Shown here piece after piece: positions 18,487 to 27,660 of a stretch of 64,000 nucleotides of DNA. The stretch's first letter is position 1. Each line of letters opens with the position of its first letter. The DNA is taken from positions 2,852,001 through 2,916,000 of the forward strand of contig NZ_CP072110.1 in the NCBI RefSeq assembly GCF_017638545.1. The letters run 5' to 3'. This stretch comes from Psychrosphaera ytuae (GTDB taxonomy: Bacteria; Pseudomonadota; Gammaproteobacteria; Enterobacterales; Alteromonadaceae). The position numbers were made by a program, and so were the translations under genes. The notes beneath the pieces are model-generated. The model searched no databases. It was given only the letters and a program-made list of their open reading frames with translations, and was not told the DNA's origin.

Positions 18487-19253
18487 GACTTGTGACAGGG
18501 CTGGTGATGGATACAGTCTGGGTCTTTGGCGACTGTAAGACTACGACTTGCTAAATTAAAGCCATCAAACGTAATGAGTTGATTGTGGTTAATTGGCTTG
18601 TTAAGTAAACAGGCTAAGGCAGTACTCGCTTGCATAGAGCCTATAACTCCTAATAGGGGACTGATGACACCTGCGGTTTGACAATTTAATGGTGTTTGAC
18701 TCGACTCTGGAAACAAGCACTGGTAACAGGGCGAATCCGCTTGTGAAAAATCAAAGCTAATAAGTTGTCCTTGGTGTTGGATGGCAGAACCAGATATTAA
18801 GATTTTTTTGTACTTAAGGCATTGTTGGTTAATGAAATAGCGACTTGTACTGTTGTCAGTACAGTCCAACACCAAATCAAACTGGTTCCACCATTGTGGC
18901 GCATCAAACTCAGTAATACTTTGACCATAAACAGATATATTAATTTCTGAATTGAGCTTTGCTAATTGAGCTTGCGCCGCTTGTACCTTCGATTGACCTA
19001 TGTTTGGTTCTGTAAATAAAATCTGTCTTTGCAAGTTACTGCGCTCAACCTTATCGTGGTCCACCAAAATAATGTTGCCAATACCAGACGCCGCAAGGTA
19101 TTGGCTGGCAGGACAACCCAAACCACCTAAACCAACAATTAATACCGTCGCTTGCTTTAATGCCAGCTGGCCCTTTTCACCAATGTCTTTGACCATTATG
19201 TGTCGGTTGTAACGCAAAAACTCAGTGTCGCTCAGTGCTTGGTTGTTTTTCAT
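18483..19253 (-). CDS. thiF: ThiS adenylyltransferase ThiF (MoeB/HesA family)
   Basis: A 256-residue E1-like enzyme that adenylates the C-terminal Gly of the sulfur carrier ThiS in thiazole synthesis. It has the RYNRHIMV start, the nucleotide-binding GLGGLGCP loop, DHDKVERSNLQRQ and the catalytic DCTDN. Zinc cysteines are present as CYQC and, near the end, a Cys/His pair. MoeB is a close relative, but the location as last gene of a thi operon decides for ThiF. It lies 12 bases after thiDE. Confidence 0.93.
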   Translation of the reverse strand: MKNNQALSDTEFLRYNRHIMVKDIGEKGQLALKQATVLIVGLGGLGCPASQYLAASGIGNIILVDHDKVERSNLQRQILFTEPNIGQSKVQAAQAQLAKLNSEINISVYGQSITEFDAPQWWNQFDLVLDCTDNSTSRYFINQQCLKYKKILISGSAIQHQGQLISFDFSQADSPCYQCLFPESSQTPLNCQTAGVISPLLGVIGSMQASTALACLLNKPINHNQLITFDGFNLASRSLTVAKDPDCIHHQPCHKS

Positions 19254-19265
19254 TGTTTAATCTAC

Positions 19266-20852
19266 TTATTCGAATAACGAAGAGAGCTGTTTAACGGCAT
19301 GTTCTGGGTCTTTAGCTTCAGTTATAGCGGTAACAACGGCAATGGCTTGCGCACCGCAAGTGAGGACTTGGCTAGCATTACTCAGCGTAATACCACCAAT
19401 GGCTACAATGGGAATTTGACCTTGTAAAGCGCACAGTGCCTTTAGTGCGGATAGACCTTGGATTTGTCCAGTCATGTCTTTGGTTTTGGTCGGAAACACG
19501 GCTCCGATAGCCAGGTAGCTCGGTTTAATTGCCAATGCGTTAATAAACTCAAAGTGACCGTGAGTACTGATACCAAGACGCAATTTAGCATGTGCAATGG
19601 CATTGAGATCTGCGCTCTGCACATCTTCTTGACCAAGGTGAACGCCGTAAGCCTGATGTTTAATGGCTAATTGCCAATAGTCATTGATAAACAGCTGTGC
19701 ATTGTATTGTTTGCCCAGCAAGATTGCTTTTTGAATCGCTGCTTCAAGTGCTTCACCTGAGTTGGTTTTGTCGCGGTACTGAATTGTTGTTACTCCCAGT
19801 TTTAACAACCTTTCTAGCCACTCTAGTGAGTCGACTACAGGGTAAAGGTTGAATAAATCTGAGTTTATTCTTGGAAACGACAATGCGGGTTGCGTATCTA
19901 AGTTAGGTCCATCCTCCCATTCTGTTAGCCAAGTGTTACTGGTTTGTGGAAGCACAGTCAATGAGGTAGGAAGCTGTGTTTGTAATACAGGCCCATAGGC
20001 GCCTTCAAGGCAAGATGAGGCTATTAGCCCATGAGTAATAAAGCCTTTTGCCAGTGTTACCGCATCCCTAAAGTGATAGCCTTTAGCGACAAATACAGCA
20101 ATGGCAGAGGCGAACGTACAGCCCGTACCATGGTGATGTTCGGTTGGGATTTGAGCGCCATTAAGCCAGTATCTTGTATCGTCACTCATTGCCAAATCGA
20201 TACTTCGGCCCGAAATTAAATCGATGTGACCACCTTTAATCACTACCTTTTTACAACCTAATTGAATAAATGCCTCAGCTGCGCGTTGCATACAGTCCTT
20301 CGAAAACATATAGGTGCCAGCAAATTTTTGTACTTCTTTGGCGTTTGGTGTAACAACATCCACAAGAGGAAATAACGTATCTCGGATCAGCGGCACTAAG
20401 TCCGACTCGGTGAGCTGATCACCAGAGGTCGCAGCTAAGACCGGATCGTAAACAATAATTGGACGCGGCCAATTTTCTTCTTCACACGTTTGGTTTAATT
20501 CTGTTAGTAGAGTTATTAACGTATTTACTTGTGCTTCGTTGGCCAACATACCGACTTTTATTGTGCTTGGCATCGCCGCTTGTTCAAGAGCACTCCATTG
20601 TGAACGAAATACTTCATCGCTTACTGCGTTGATTTCTTTTACCCCTCCTGCATTTTGTGCCGTTACAGCGGTGATGATGGTATTGGGCAGTCCACCTAAA
20701 TTGTGAATGGTCTTAGTATCAGCCTGGATACCTGCACCGCCAGTACAATCTGACCCTCCTATCGCCCAGACAACAGGGGCGCCTTGCCAGTATTGATTGG
20801 TATTATCAGGGAAAGAAAATGAGGAAGAAAAAGGGGAAACAGCTTGAGTCAT
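19266..20852 (-). CDS. thiDE: Bifunctional ThiD-ThiE: HMP(-P) kinase / thiamine-phosphate synthase
   Basis: A 528-residue fusion. Residues ~28-280 are ThiD, the hydroxymethylpyrimidine and HMP-phosphate kinase, with AIGGSDCTGGAGIQAD, the VKGGH segment and the catalytic GTGCTF loop. Residues ~315-528 are ThiE, which joins HMP-PP to the thiazole phosphate, with TIQYRDK, FINDYW, GVHLGQED and VAIGGI. The enzyme therefore supplies both the pyrimidine activation and the coupling step. Separate genes are the rule in E. coli, and fusions of this order are common in marine gammaproteobacteria. It sits between thiG and thiF with 12-20 base gaps. Confidence 0.95.
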   Translation of the reverse strand: MTQAVSPFSSSFSFPDNTNQYWQGAPVVWAIGGSDCTGGAGIQADTKTIHNLGGLPNTIITAVTAQNAGGVKEINAVSDEVFRSQWSALEQAAMPSTIKVGMLANEAQVNTLITLLTELNQTCEEENWPRPIIVYDPVLAATSGDQLTESDLVPLIRDTLFPLVDVVTPNAKEVQKFAGTYMFSKDCMQRAAEAFIQLGCKKVVIKGGHIDLISGRSIDLAMSDDTRYWLNGAQIPTEHHHGTGCTFASAIAVFVAKGYHFRDAVTLAKGFITHGLIASSCLEGAYGPVLQTQLPTSLTVLPQTSNTWLTEWEDGPNLDTQPALSFPRINSDLFNLYPVVDSLEWLERLLKLGVTTIQYRDKTNSGEALEAAIQKAILLGKQYNAQLFINDYWQLAIKHQAYGVHLGQEDVQSADLNAIAHAKLRLGISTHGHFEFINALAIKPSYLAIGAVFPTKTKDMTGQIQGLSALKALCALQGQIPIVAIGGITLSNASQVLTCGAQAIAVVTAITEAKDPEHAVKQLSSLFE

Positions 20853-20872
20853 AAATTTCAGAGTCTCGTTAT

Positions 20873-21730
20873 TTAGTTTTTGTCATTGTGCCAGAAGGGC
20901 ATTCCAATCGTTGGTGTGCTCGGTTGAGCAGAGTCACGCTTGGTAATAACCCCTGCGAGGTATCCTTCTCTGCCAGCAATAACACTATGTTTAAATGCAG
21001 TTGCCATATTTACCGGATTTGTTGCCTGTGCAATCGCGGTATTGAGTAAAACGGCATCATAGCCGAGCTCCATCGCAATACACGCGTCAGAAGGCTTGCC
21101 CAAACCCGCGTCGATAATGAGTGTAGTATCTGGTAGGCGATGACGAATGGCCTCAAGAGCAAAAGGGTTGAGAACTCCTTGGCCCGAGCCAATAGGCGAC
21201 GCCCAAGGCATTACTACTTCACAACCAACATCTGCAAGGCGTTGGCATAATACCAAGTCATCTGTGCAATAGGGTAAAACATTAAACCCCAAATCAATTA
21301 AGGTTTTGGCAGCGTCGACTAAGTTTAATGTGTCTGGTTGTAAGCTATAGTCGTCACCGATGAGTTCGAGCTTAATCCAGTTGGTATCAAAAACCTCCCT
21401 GCTCATTTGAGCCAAGTTTATGACCTCTTTTGCACTGTGACAGCCTGCTGTATTTGGCAGTAAAGTCGTATTGAGTGCTTTGATTTGATTCCAAAATTCA
21501 TTATTTGACGTACTTTCCGTCGCCTTTTTAGGGTGATTAATGGCCTTATTACTGAGTAAGTTTTGGCGGCGTAGCGACAAGGTAACGATTTGGCTTCCGC
21601 TTGCTTTAATTGCTTCACTCATGATTGAAAGGCTCGGATATAAAGCTGTGCCGATTAACAGCCTACTATCAAAAGACTGACCATAGATCGAAAGCTTCTG
21701 TTGCGTAGACGGTAAAGGATTAGAGGTCAT
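20873..21730 (-). CDS. thiG: Thiazole synthase ThiG
   Basis: A 285-residue TIM-barrel enzyme that condenses deoxyxylulose phosphate, dehydroglycine and ThiS-thiocarboxylate into the thiazole of thiamine. Recognisable segments are LLIGTALYPS, WIKLELIGDD with the likely Schiff-base lysine, VLPYCTDD and the phosphate-binding PIGSGQGVLNP. The N-terminus is some 15 residues longer than in many relatives, and there is a Ser/Asn-rich insert near residue 70. It lies 16 bases downstream of thiS. Confidence 0.95.
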   Translation of the reverse strand: MTSNPLPSTQQKLSIYGQSFDSRLLIGTALYPSLSIMSEAIKASGSQIVTLSLRRQNLLSNKAINHPKKATESTSNNEFWNQIKALNTTLLPNTAGCHSAKEVINLAQMSREVFDTNWIKLELIGDDYSLQPDTLNLVDAAKTLIDLGFNVLPYCTDDLVLCQRLADVGCEVVMPWASPIGSGQGVLNPFALEAIRHRLPDTTLIIDAGLGKPSDACIAMELGYDAVLLNTAIAQATNPVNMATAFKHSVIAGREGYLAGVITKRDSAQPSTPTIGMPFWHNDKN

Positions 21731-21746
21731 AGTTTACTACTCACTC

Positions 21747-21950
21747 TTAGCCACCAAAGATAGGTGAGACGACATCAACTGTATCGCCTTCACTGAGTAA
21801 AAAGCTTGAGTATTCTGCTCTTGCGACAAATTCACCATTGATGGCAACAGAGAAAGGTTTTTTAAACTCAAGTTGTTCTAAGGCTGCGTCAATGGTTTCT
21901 TTGTCTTTAAAATCAAAGTGCAGCAGTTCTCCATTTACAATTAAATTCAT
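21747..21950 (-). CDS. thiS: Sulfur carrier protein ThiS
   Basis: A 67-residue ubiquitin-fold carrier ending in the required Gly-Gly (SPIFGG). ThiF adenylates it and ThiG takes its thiocarboxylate sulfur. Three ATGs are possible. The one at 21971 would overlap the thiO stop by four bases, but AAGGA lies just six bases before the ATG at 21950, and the resulting length matches E. coli ThiS (66 residues), so I use 21950. Confidence 0.9.
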   Translation of the reverse strand: MNLIVNGELLHFDFKDKETIDAALEQLEFKKPFSVAINGEFVARAEYSSFLLSEGDTVDVVSPIFGG

Positions 21951-21967
21951 CATTTTTTCCTTGCAAA

Positions 21968-23206
21968 TCATGTTCTTGAAAGTTGTCTCAGCCTGGTGGC
22001 AAGCATGTCATTTAAGTTACTAAATTTTACGTAATTTTCAGAATTTGGCAGTTGCTTAATAAGGAGTGGCCAAAGTGTTTGTAACACATCTGGTAATAGT
22101 AAATAACCATGTCGGTACAAGCCATTTATGCTAATTACGTTACCTTGTTGCCATACCAATGGTTCGTTATCTTCAAAAGTTGGGCGCAAACCGACATCCA
22201 TCGCTTCGATTTGTGCCTCTGCAAAACCACTATGCACAGAATAGGCAGCAGAAAGTAACTCCAGTGCTGACCTTGTAGTCATTGCGTGTAAAGACTCACT
22301 TTCAATTTCGGTAGCGCCAATGACATAACGATGATTGGGCTTGGGAACTATGTATAGCGCATATCTAGGGTGCATTAAACGGATAGGGCGGTTCAGGTTC
22401 ACTTCGGGGGCAAAAACCCGAACCGCCTCACCACGTACGCCTCTGAGTTTGCTCGATAAACTAGGGGTGTTCACGTCACAATCAGTGGGCGTTAAATCGT
22501 GCTTGGCTCCGAGGCCACGACAATCTATAACTAATTCGTTGGGTTTGATGTGCCAATCTGATAATTTCACCTCACATTGCTCGTGTAGGTGAATGTTGGA
22601 CCTAGTGATTTTTCGCTCTAAGTGCTTGAGTAGCTCAGTGTTGTCAATATGTCCTTCACCTTCAATGTAGATGGCACGACAAAGTCGCTGATTTAGCTCT
22701 GGCTCAAGTTCGATAAGACCATCTTGAGAGAGTTCGAACAAATTATCTTTTAGTTGGGGCTTAACAAGATGTTTGAAGCGGCTCAGCTCAGCGTTATCTT
22801 GGCGAAAAGCCATTACAATGGATCCTCGCTGGTGGAAGTATTTGTTGGCACCGAACAAAGTCAATAATTGCGGCCATACATTGAGTCCGCGACTACCTGC
22901 TAGTGCCAATGATTCTGAGCTAATCGCCGACTCTGCGGTGGGCGCAAGCATGGCTGCCGCTACTTTGGCTGTGATTCCTGGCGAGCTGAGCCGCTCCTTT
23001 TCATAAAGCGAAACAGCAAGTCTTTGTTGTTCAGGTAATAGTTGATTGAGCTGATCGCAAAGTAGGGCGACGAAGCGCCCTACCAAACCAGCGCCCACAA
23101 TAGACACACCTGATGGAGCTATGCCCTGCGCAGTTGCACCTTGTGTACAGGCGCCTTGTGCACAGGCACCGGGCTGTTGAGAGGCCTCGGGCTTATTTGG
23201 CCGCAT
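21968..23206 (-). CDS. thiO: Glycine oxidase ThiO (FAD-dependent)
   Basis: A 412-residue flavoprotein that oxidises glycine to dehydroglycine, the O2-dependent alternative to ThiH. The FAD-binding VSIVGAGLVGR lies at about residue 34, unusually deep, because the protein starts with a low-complexity tail containing three five-residue repeats of GA-C/T-x-Q type. The C-terminal YRHGYLL motif is typical of the family. Its start ATG overlaps the end of thiC by 14 bases, indicating translational coupling. No thiH is present in the window. Confidence 0.9.
   Translation of the reverse strand: MRPNKPEASQQPGACAQGACTQGATAQGIAPSGVSIVGAGLVGRFVALLCDQLNQLLPEQQRLAVSLYEKERLSSPGITAKVAAAMLAPTAESAISSESLALAGSRGLNVWPQLLTLFGANKYFHQRGSIVMAFRQDNAELSRFKHLVKPQLKDNLFELSQDGLIELEPELNQRLCRAIYIEGEGHIDNTELLKHLERKITRSNIHLHEQCEVKLSDWHIKPNELVIDCRGLGAKHDLTPTDCDVNTPSLSSKLRGVRGEAVRVFAPEVNLNRPIRLMHPRYALYIVPKPNHRYVIGATEIESESLHAMTTRSALELLSAAYSVHSGFAEAQIEAMDVGLRPTFEDNEPLVWQQGNVISINGLYRHGYLLLPDVLQTLWPLLIKQLPNSENYVKFSNLNDMLATRLRQLSRT
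23126..23170 (-). repeat. Three tandem 15-bp units in the 5' end of thiO
   Basis: On the minus strand three imperfect 15-base units (GGYGCM-type starts) follow one another and encode GACAQ, GACTQ and GATAQ. They keep frame and sit before the FAD domain, so copy number could vary without breaking the enzyme. Confidence 0.85.
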
Positions 23207-25100
23207 GATAAAGCTCGGAGCCTTTTGCTTTAAATGTCTCTGACATTTCGTCCATACCGACCATTTTTATCGTCAACAAATCATCTTGTGACTCCAAATC
23301 TGACGCATAGTCTCTGACTTCTTGAGAGATTTTCATTGAACAGAATTTTGGTCCGCACATACTGCAAAAGTGAGCCACCTTGCCAGATTCTTGCGGCAGC
23401 GTTTCGTCGTGATAGGCCAAAGCGCGTTCAGGGTCCAAGCTCAGGTTAAATTGGTCATGCCAACGAAATTCAAAACGAGCTTTAGAAAGAGCGTTATCGC
23501 GAATTTGTGCACCTGGATGACCTTTAGCCAAGTCACCAGCATGAGCAGCTATCTTGTAAGTAATCAGCCCTTCTTTTACGTCTTCCTTGTTAGGTAAGCC
23601 TAAATGCTCTTTTGGCGTTACATAACAAAGCATGGCACAACCATACCAACCAATGTTTGCAGCACCGATACCCGAAGTGATGTGATCGTAGCCCGGCGCA
23701 ATATCGGTTGTGAGTGGGCCAAGTGTATAGAATGGCGCTTCGTCACAGTGCTTGAGTTGCTCTTCCATGTTTTCTTTTACCATGTGAAGAGGCACGTGAC
23801 CTGGCCCTTCAACCATCACTTGAACATCGTGTTGCCAAGCAATTTTGGTTAACTCACCTAGGGTTCTTAATTCGCTAAATTGCGCCTCGTCGTTTGCATC
23901 CGCAACTGAGCCGGGACGTAAGCCGTCTCCTAAAGAAAAGGCGACATCGTATTGTTTACAAATTTCACAGATGTCTTCAAAGTGCGTGTACAAAAAGTTT
24001 TCTTTGTGATGCGACAGGCACCATTTAGCCATAATCGAACCACCTCGCGAGACAATACCCGTCACTCGTTTGGCCGTCATAGGCACGTAACGCAACAAAA
24101 CGCCCGCGTGGATGGTAAAATAATCAACCCCCTGTTCGGCTTGTTCGATAAGGGTATCTCTAAATATTTCCCATGTAAGATCTTCAGCCACACCATTGAC
24201 CTTTTCTAGAGCCTGATAAATCGGAACCGTGCCAATTGGAACCGGCGAGTTACGCACAATCCATTCACGCGTTTCATGAATATAACGACCCGTGGACAAA
24301 TCCATTACAGTATCTGCGCCCCATTTAGTTGACCAAACGAGCTTTTCTACTTCTTCTTCGATACTGGATGTCACCGCCGAATTACCAATGTTAGCGTTCA
24401 CTTTGATCAAAAAGTTACGACCAATGATCATTGGTTCAGTCTCAGGATGATTGATGTTGCAAGGGATGATGGCACGGCCTCGAGCGACCTCGTCGCGGAC
24501 GAACTCTGGAGTAATTTGCTCTGGGATTTCAGCTCCGAAACTCTGACCTTGATGCTGTGCTTTTAAGATTTCATCTTTGAGTTCTTGGCGTTTTAGATTT
24601 TCTCGAATCGCAATGTACTCCATTTCTGGGGTAATAATACCTTGGCGAGCGTAATGCATTTGAGTCACATTTTTACCGGGTTTGGCGCGTCTAACCTTTG
24701 GTAAGTTATCAAACCTAATATGGTCCAAGCCTTCATCAGCAAGGCGTTGTTGACTGTATCCTGAAGTAGCACCTTTTAGTTCTTCAGTATCATCGCGCTC
24801 GGCTATCCAGTTGGCTCTGAGCTTGGGCAACCCCTGATGAACATCAATAGTTTGGTTTGGGTCTGTATACGGGCCCGAGGTGTCATAAACTTGAATAGGG
24901 TCATTGGGCTCGAAAATAGGATTGTCTTTGTCACCGCCAACAAGACTGTCGGCTAAAGTAATTTTTCGCATACCGACTTGAATATCGGGCGACGATCCTT
25001 GGATATAAATCTTTTCTGAATTGGGAAACTGTTGATTGGAACAGTTGTTAATAAATTCCGCCGCTTGCTCGCGACGTTCACGTCTGGTTGGTTGTGTCAT
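23193..25100 (-). CDS. thiC: Phosphomethylpyrimidine synthase ThiC
   Basis: A 635-residue radical-SAM enzyme converting aminoimidazole ribotide into HMP-phosphate. Characteristic parts are the N-terminal MTQPTRRERREQA, MHYARQGIITPEMEY, GRNFLIKVNANIGNS, the TIHAGVLLRY strand and, near the end, the non-canonical [4Fe-4S] motif CSMCGPKFC. I start at ATG 25100 because AAAGG lies about six bases upstream and the sequence matches ThiC N-termini; an in-frame GTG at 25130 would add ten residues. It is the first gene of the thi operon and lies directly below a TPP riboswitch. Confidence 0.96.
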   Translation of the reverse strand: MTQPTRRERREQAAEFINNCSNQQFPNSEKIYIQGSSPDIQVGMRKITLADSLVGGDKDNPIFEPNDPIQVYDTSGPYTDPNQTIDVHQGLPKLRANWIAERDDTEELKGATSGYSQQRLADEGLDHIRFDNLPKVRRAKPGKNVTQMHYARQGIITPEMEYIAIRENLKRQELKDEILKAQHQGQSFGAEIPEQITPEFVRDEVARGRAIIPCNINHPETEPMIIGRNFLIKVNANIGNSAVTSSIEEEVEKLVWSTKWGADTVMDLSTGRYIHETREWIVRNSPVPIGTVPIYQALEKVNGVAEDLTWEIFRDTLIEQAEQGVDYFTIHAGVLLRYVPMTAKRVTGIVSRGGSIMAKWCLSHHKENFLYTHFEDICEICKQYDVAFSLGDGLRPGSVADANDEAQFSELRTLGELTKIAWQHDVQVMVEGPGHVPLHMVKENMEEQLKHCDEAPFYTLGPLTTDIAPGYDHITSGIGAANIGWYGCAMLCYVTPKEHLGLPNKEDVKEGLITYKIAAHAGDLAKGHPGAQIRDNALSKARFEFRWHDQFNLSLDPERALAYHDETLPQESGKVAHFCSMCGPKFCSMKISQEVRDYASDLESQDDLLTIKMVGMDEMSETFKAKGSELYHAAK

Positions 25101-25204
25101 TTTCTGCCTTTCGTATTTGTTAGTAAGCACAAAAGACGGAGTGTAGATGTGAGGTAGGACGGCAGTTCGCCAGAGGCGACAACAAATTAAAATACCGTTT
25201 TGTT

Positions 25205-25325
25205 ACCTTGTTTCCTTCGCAGATATTAATCAGATCAGGTTCTACGGATCCCGCGCAATGCGATCTCAGCCCATTGGTCATTTAACGATAAATGATTTAC
25301 CGAAAAAACCGGGCACTCCGACAAG
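25205..25325 (-). promoter_or_regulatory. TPP riboswitch (THI element) in the thiC leader
   Basis: The minus strand carries the conserved THI-box parts in order: GGAGTGCCCGG, GGGCTGAGATCGCA, GATCCGTAGAACCTGATC, and TAATATCTGCGAAGGAAACAAGG. This is the thiamine pyrophosphate aptamer. No U-rich terminator is evident between it and thiC, and about 100 bases of leader remain, so control may be at translation initiation. The 324-base gap between thiC and the LysR gene holds this element and nothing else I can name. Confidence 0.95.
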
Positions 25326-25424
25326 TTCATTTTTATCATAGGGGAAAAACTAACGAGCTGACAACCCCTTACTGAAAAATGAGGTCGGCTGATAAGACTT
25401 AAACACCACTAGTTGTCTATTATT

Positions 25425-26297
25425 TTACGCAAGGGCGTTTCTCAAAAATTGACTAAATGCTTTCATCTTCGGTGAAAGTTGACGATTGTGCGGTGAAAGT
25501 AGCCAGACTGGTTCGTTTTTAATTTGCAGGTTGTCGAGTAACGAAACAAGTTGGTTTTGTTTTATTAAAGGCTCAACGTAATAGTCGGGTAACTGAATAA
25601 TACCCAGACCTTTTAGTGCTGCATCCACCAACCCTTGGCCACTGTTGTATCTGAGTCTGCGCACTGGCTTTATCGTTTTGATGGTATCGCCATCGGCAAA
25701 TCGCCATTGCTCATTAGAGCCAAGTAAACAATTGTGATCAGTTAAATCTTCAATTCGGCTGGGAGGAGTGTGCCTGGTTAAGTAGTCTGGCGACGCACAC
25801 AAATAGTTTTTTCGTTTGGTCAATGGTTTGGCCATCATAGTGGAATCGGCCAAGTTACCAATTCTGACTGCTGCATCAAATCCTTGCTGAAGTAAATCCA
25901 GCTTATTATTGGTCAGTTCTACGTCCAACTTAATTTCGGGGTAGGCGAGTAAAAAGTCATTCAAAATGGGCAGAATTATTCGTTCACCGTAGGTAACTGG
26001 TGCTGTAAGTTTGATCGTGCCTTGTGGGATCTGTTGTAGTTGAGACAAGGCTTGCTCGGCGGCTTGAAGGCCATCTACCAAATGACGACTGTGGTTATAA
26101 AATACTTGGCCTTCTTCCGTGAGAGTCACTTTACGAGTCGTGCGATATAGCAGTTTAGTGTTGAGTCGCTGTTCTAACTGGTTGATGTGGCGACTTATTT
26201 GCGCTGTAGACGTTGAGAGCGCTTGTGCCGCTCGAGTAAAGTTACCTTGTTCTACTACTGCGGTAAACTCAGTGATACCGTCCCATTTATGTGTCAT
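25425..26297 (-). CDS. LysR-family transcriptional regulator
   Basis: A 290-residue regulator. The winged helix-turn-helix fills residues ~5-65 with FTRAAQALSTSTAQISRHINQLE and LYRTTRKVTLTEEG. The LysR substrate-binding domain follows (~90-288). It belongs to the subgroup with WDGITEF starts common in proteobacteria. It is divergent from the formaldehyde dehydrogenase gene with a 168-base shared promoter region, so it probably controls that operon and itself. Confidence 0.92.
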   Translation of the reverse strand: MTHKWDGITEFTAVVEQGNFTRAAQALSTSTAQISRHINQLEQRLNTKLLYRTTRKVTLTEEGQVFYNHSRHLVDGLQAAEQALSQLQQIPQGTIKLTAPVTYGERIILPILNDFLLAYPEIKLDVELTNNKLDLLQQGFDAAVRIGNLADSTMMAKPLTKRKNYLCASPDYLTRHTPPSRIEDLTDHNCLLGSNEQWRFADGDTIKTIKPVRRLRYNSGQGLVDAALKGLGIIQLPDYYVEPLIKQNQLVSLLDNLQIKNEPVWLLSPHNRQLSPKMKAFSQFLRNALA

Positions 26298-26465
26298 GTT
26301 GTTTATTACAAATTTGTAAAAGTTATTTTCATTTTAGGGTGATTATCTCTTAATGTGAAATAAATATAATGCGAAAGGTTAAATTAATGGTCTACACTAA
26401 ACTAACTTCGTAAAAACGTTGAACTGAAGTAAAAGTGTCGCCTCACTCACTCTAAAGGAGTTAAG

Positions 26466-27596
26466 ATGTCTGAACAGTTTATAAAGTCAAAAGCCGCAGT
26501 CGCTTGGGGCCCAAACCAACCAATGTCGATTGAAGAAGTTGACGTAATGCTACCTAAAAAAGGCGAAGTGTTGGTTCGTATCGTCGCTTCAGGCGTGTGT
26601 CATACCGATGCGTTTACCTTGTCTGGTGAAGATCCTGAAGGTGTATTCCCAGCTATTTTAGGCCACGAGGGTGGTGGTATCGTTGAGCAAGTCGGTGAAG
26701 GTGTCACAAGTGTCAGCGTTGGTGATCACGTTATTCCACTCTATACGCCAGAGTGTGGTGAGTGTAAGTTCTGTACTTCTGGTAAAACCAACTTATGTCA
26801 AAAGATCCGTGAAACTCAAGGTAAAGGTTTAATGCCTGACGGCACCACTCGTTTTTATAAAGATGGCGAGCCAATTTACCACTACATGGGTACCTCGACG
26901 TTTTCTGAATATACCGTTTTACCAGAGATTTCTTTAGCAAAAGTAAACAAACAAGCGCCGCTTGAAGAAGTATGTTTACTTGGTTGTGGTGTGACAACGG
27001 GCATGGGTGCGGTGATGAATACCGCTAAAGTTCAAGAAGGTGACACAGTCGCGATTTTTGGTTTGGGCGGTATTGGCTTGTCAGCCATTATTGGCGCAAC
27101 CATGGCTAAGGCTAGCCGTATTATTGCAATCGACATCAACGAGTCTAAGTTTGATCTAGCGAAAAAACTAGGTGCGACTGACTGTGTTAACCCTAAAAAC
27201 TTCGACAAGCCAATTCAAGAAGTGATAGTTGAGATGACCGACGGCGGTGTTGATTTTTCATTTGAATGTATTGGCAATGTTGATGTGATGCGTTCGGCCC
27301 TTGAGTGTTGTCACAAAGGCTGGGGTGAGTCGGTTATTATTGGTGTGGCTGGTGCTGGTCAAGAAATTTCCACGCGCCCATTCCAGCTGGTTACGGGTCG
27401 AGTTTGGCGCGGGACGGCATTTGGTGGCGTAAAAGGCCGTTCTGAATTGCCTGATTATGTAGAGCGTTACCTTGCAGGAGAATTTAAACTCAATGATTTT
27501 ATCACTCATACTATGGGTCTAGACAAAATTAATGAGGCCTTTGATCTAATGCATGAAGGCAAGAGTATCCGCTCTGTTGTTCACTTCGATAAGTAA
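26466..27596 (+). CDS. frmA: S-(hydroxymethyl)glutathione dehydrogenase / class III alcohol dehydrogenase
   Basis: A 376-residue zinc enzyme oxidising the glutathione adduct of formaldehyde to S-formylglutathione with NAD. Catalytic zinc ligands appear in VCHTDA and GHEGGG, with a third Cys in LGCGVTTG. The structural zinc loop is CGECKFCTSGKTNLC. The coenzyme site is FGLGGIGLS. Length and motifs match the glutathione-dependent class III group. AAAGGAG lies seven bases before ATG 26466. The hydrolase for the next step follows 64 bases later. Confidence 0.96.
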   Translation: MSEQFIKSKAAVAWGPNQPMSIEEVDVMLPKKGEVLVRIVASGVCHTDAFTLSGEDPEGVFPAILGHEGGGIVEQVGEGVTSVSVGDHVIPLYTPECGECKFCTSGKTNLCQKIRETQGKGLMPDGTTRFYKDGEPIYHYMGTSTFSEYTVLPEISLAKVNKQAPLEEVCLLGCGVTTGMGAVMNTAKVQEGDTVAIFGLGGIGLSAIIGATMAKASRIIAIDINESKFDLAKKLGATDCVNPKNFDKPIQEVIVEMTDGGVDFSFECIGNVDVMRSALECCHKGWGESVIIGVAGAGQEISTRPFQLVTGRVWRGTAFGGVKGRSELPDYVERYLAGEFKLNDFITHTMGLDKINEAFDLMHEGKSIRSVVHFDK

Positions 27597-27606
27597 TAAC
27601 GATGAC

Positions 27607-27633
27607 AAGCGCAGTGTATAGCTGCGCTTTTTT
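27607..27633 (+). terminator. Hairpin with T run between frmA and its partner hydrolase
   Basis: AAGCGCAG (27607-27614) pairs exactly with CTGCGCTT (27622-27629) and six T follow. It would terminate part of the transcripts before the hydrolase gene. Confidence 0.8.
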
Positions 27634-27660
27634 GTATGTGCATTTTAAAGGGAGTCCGTG

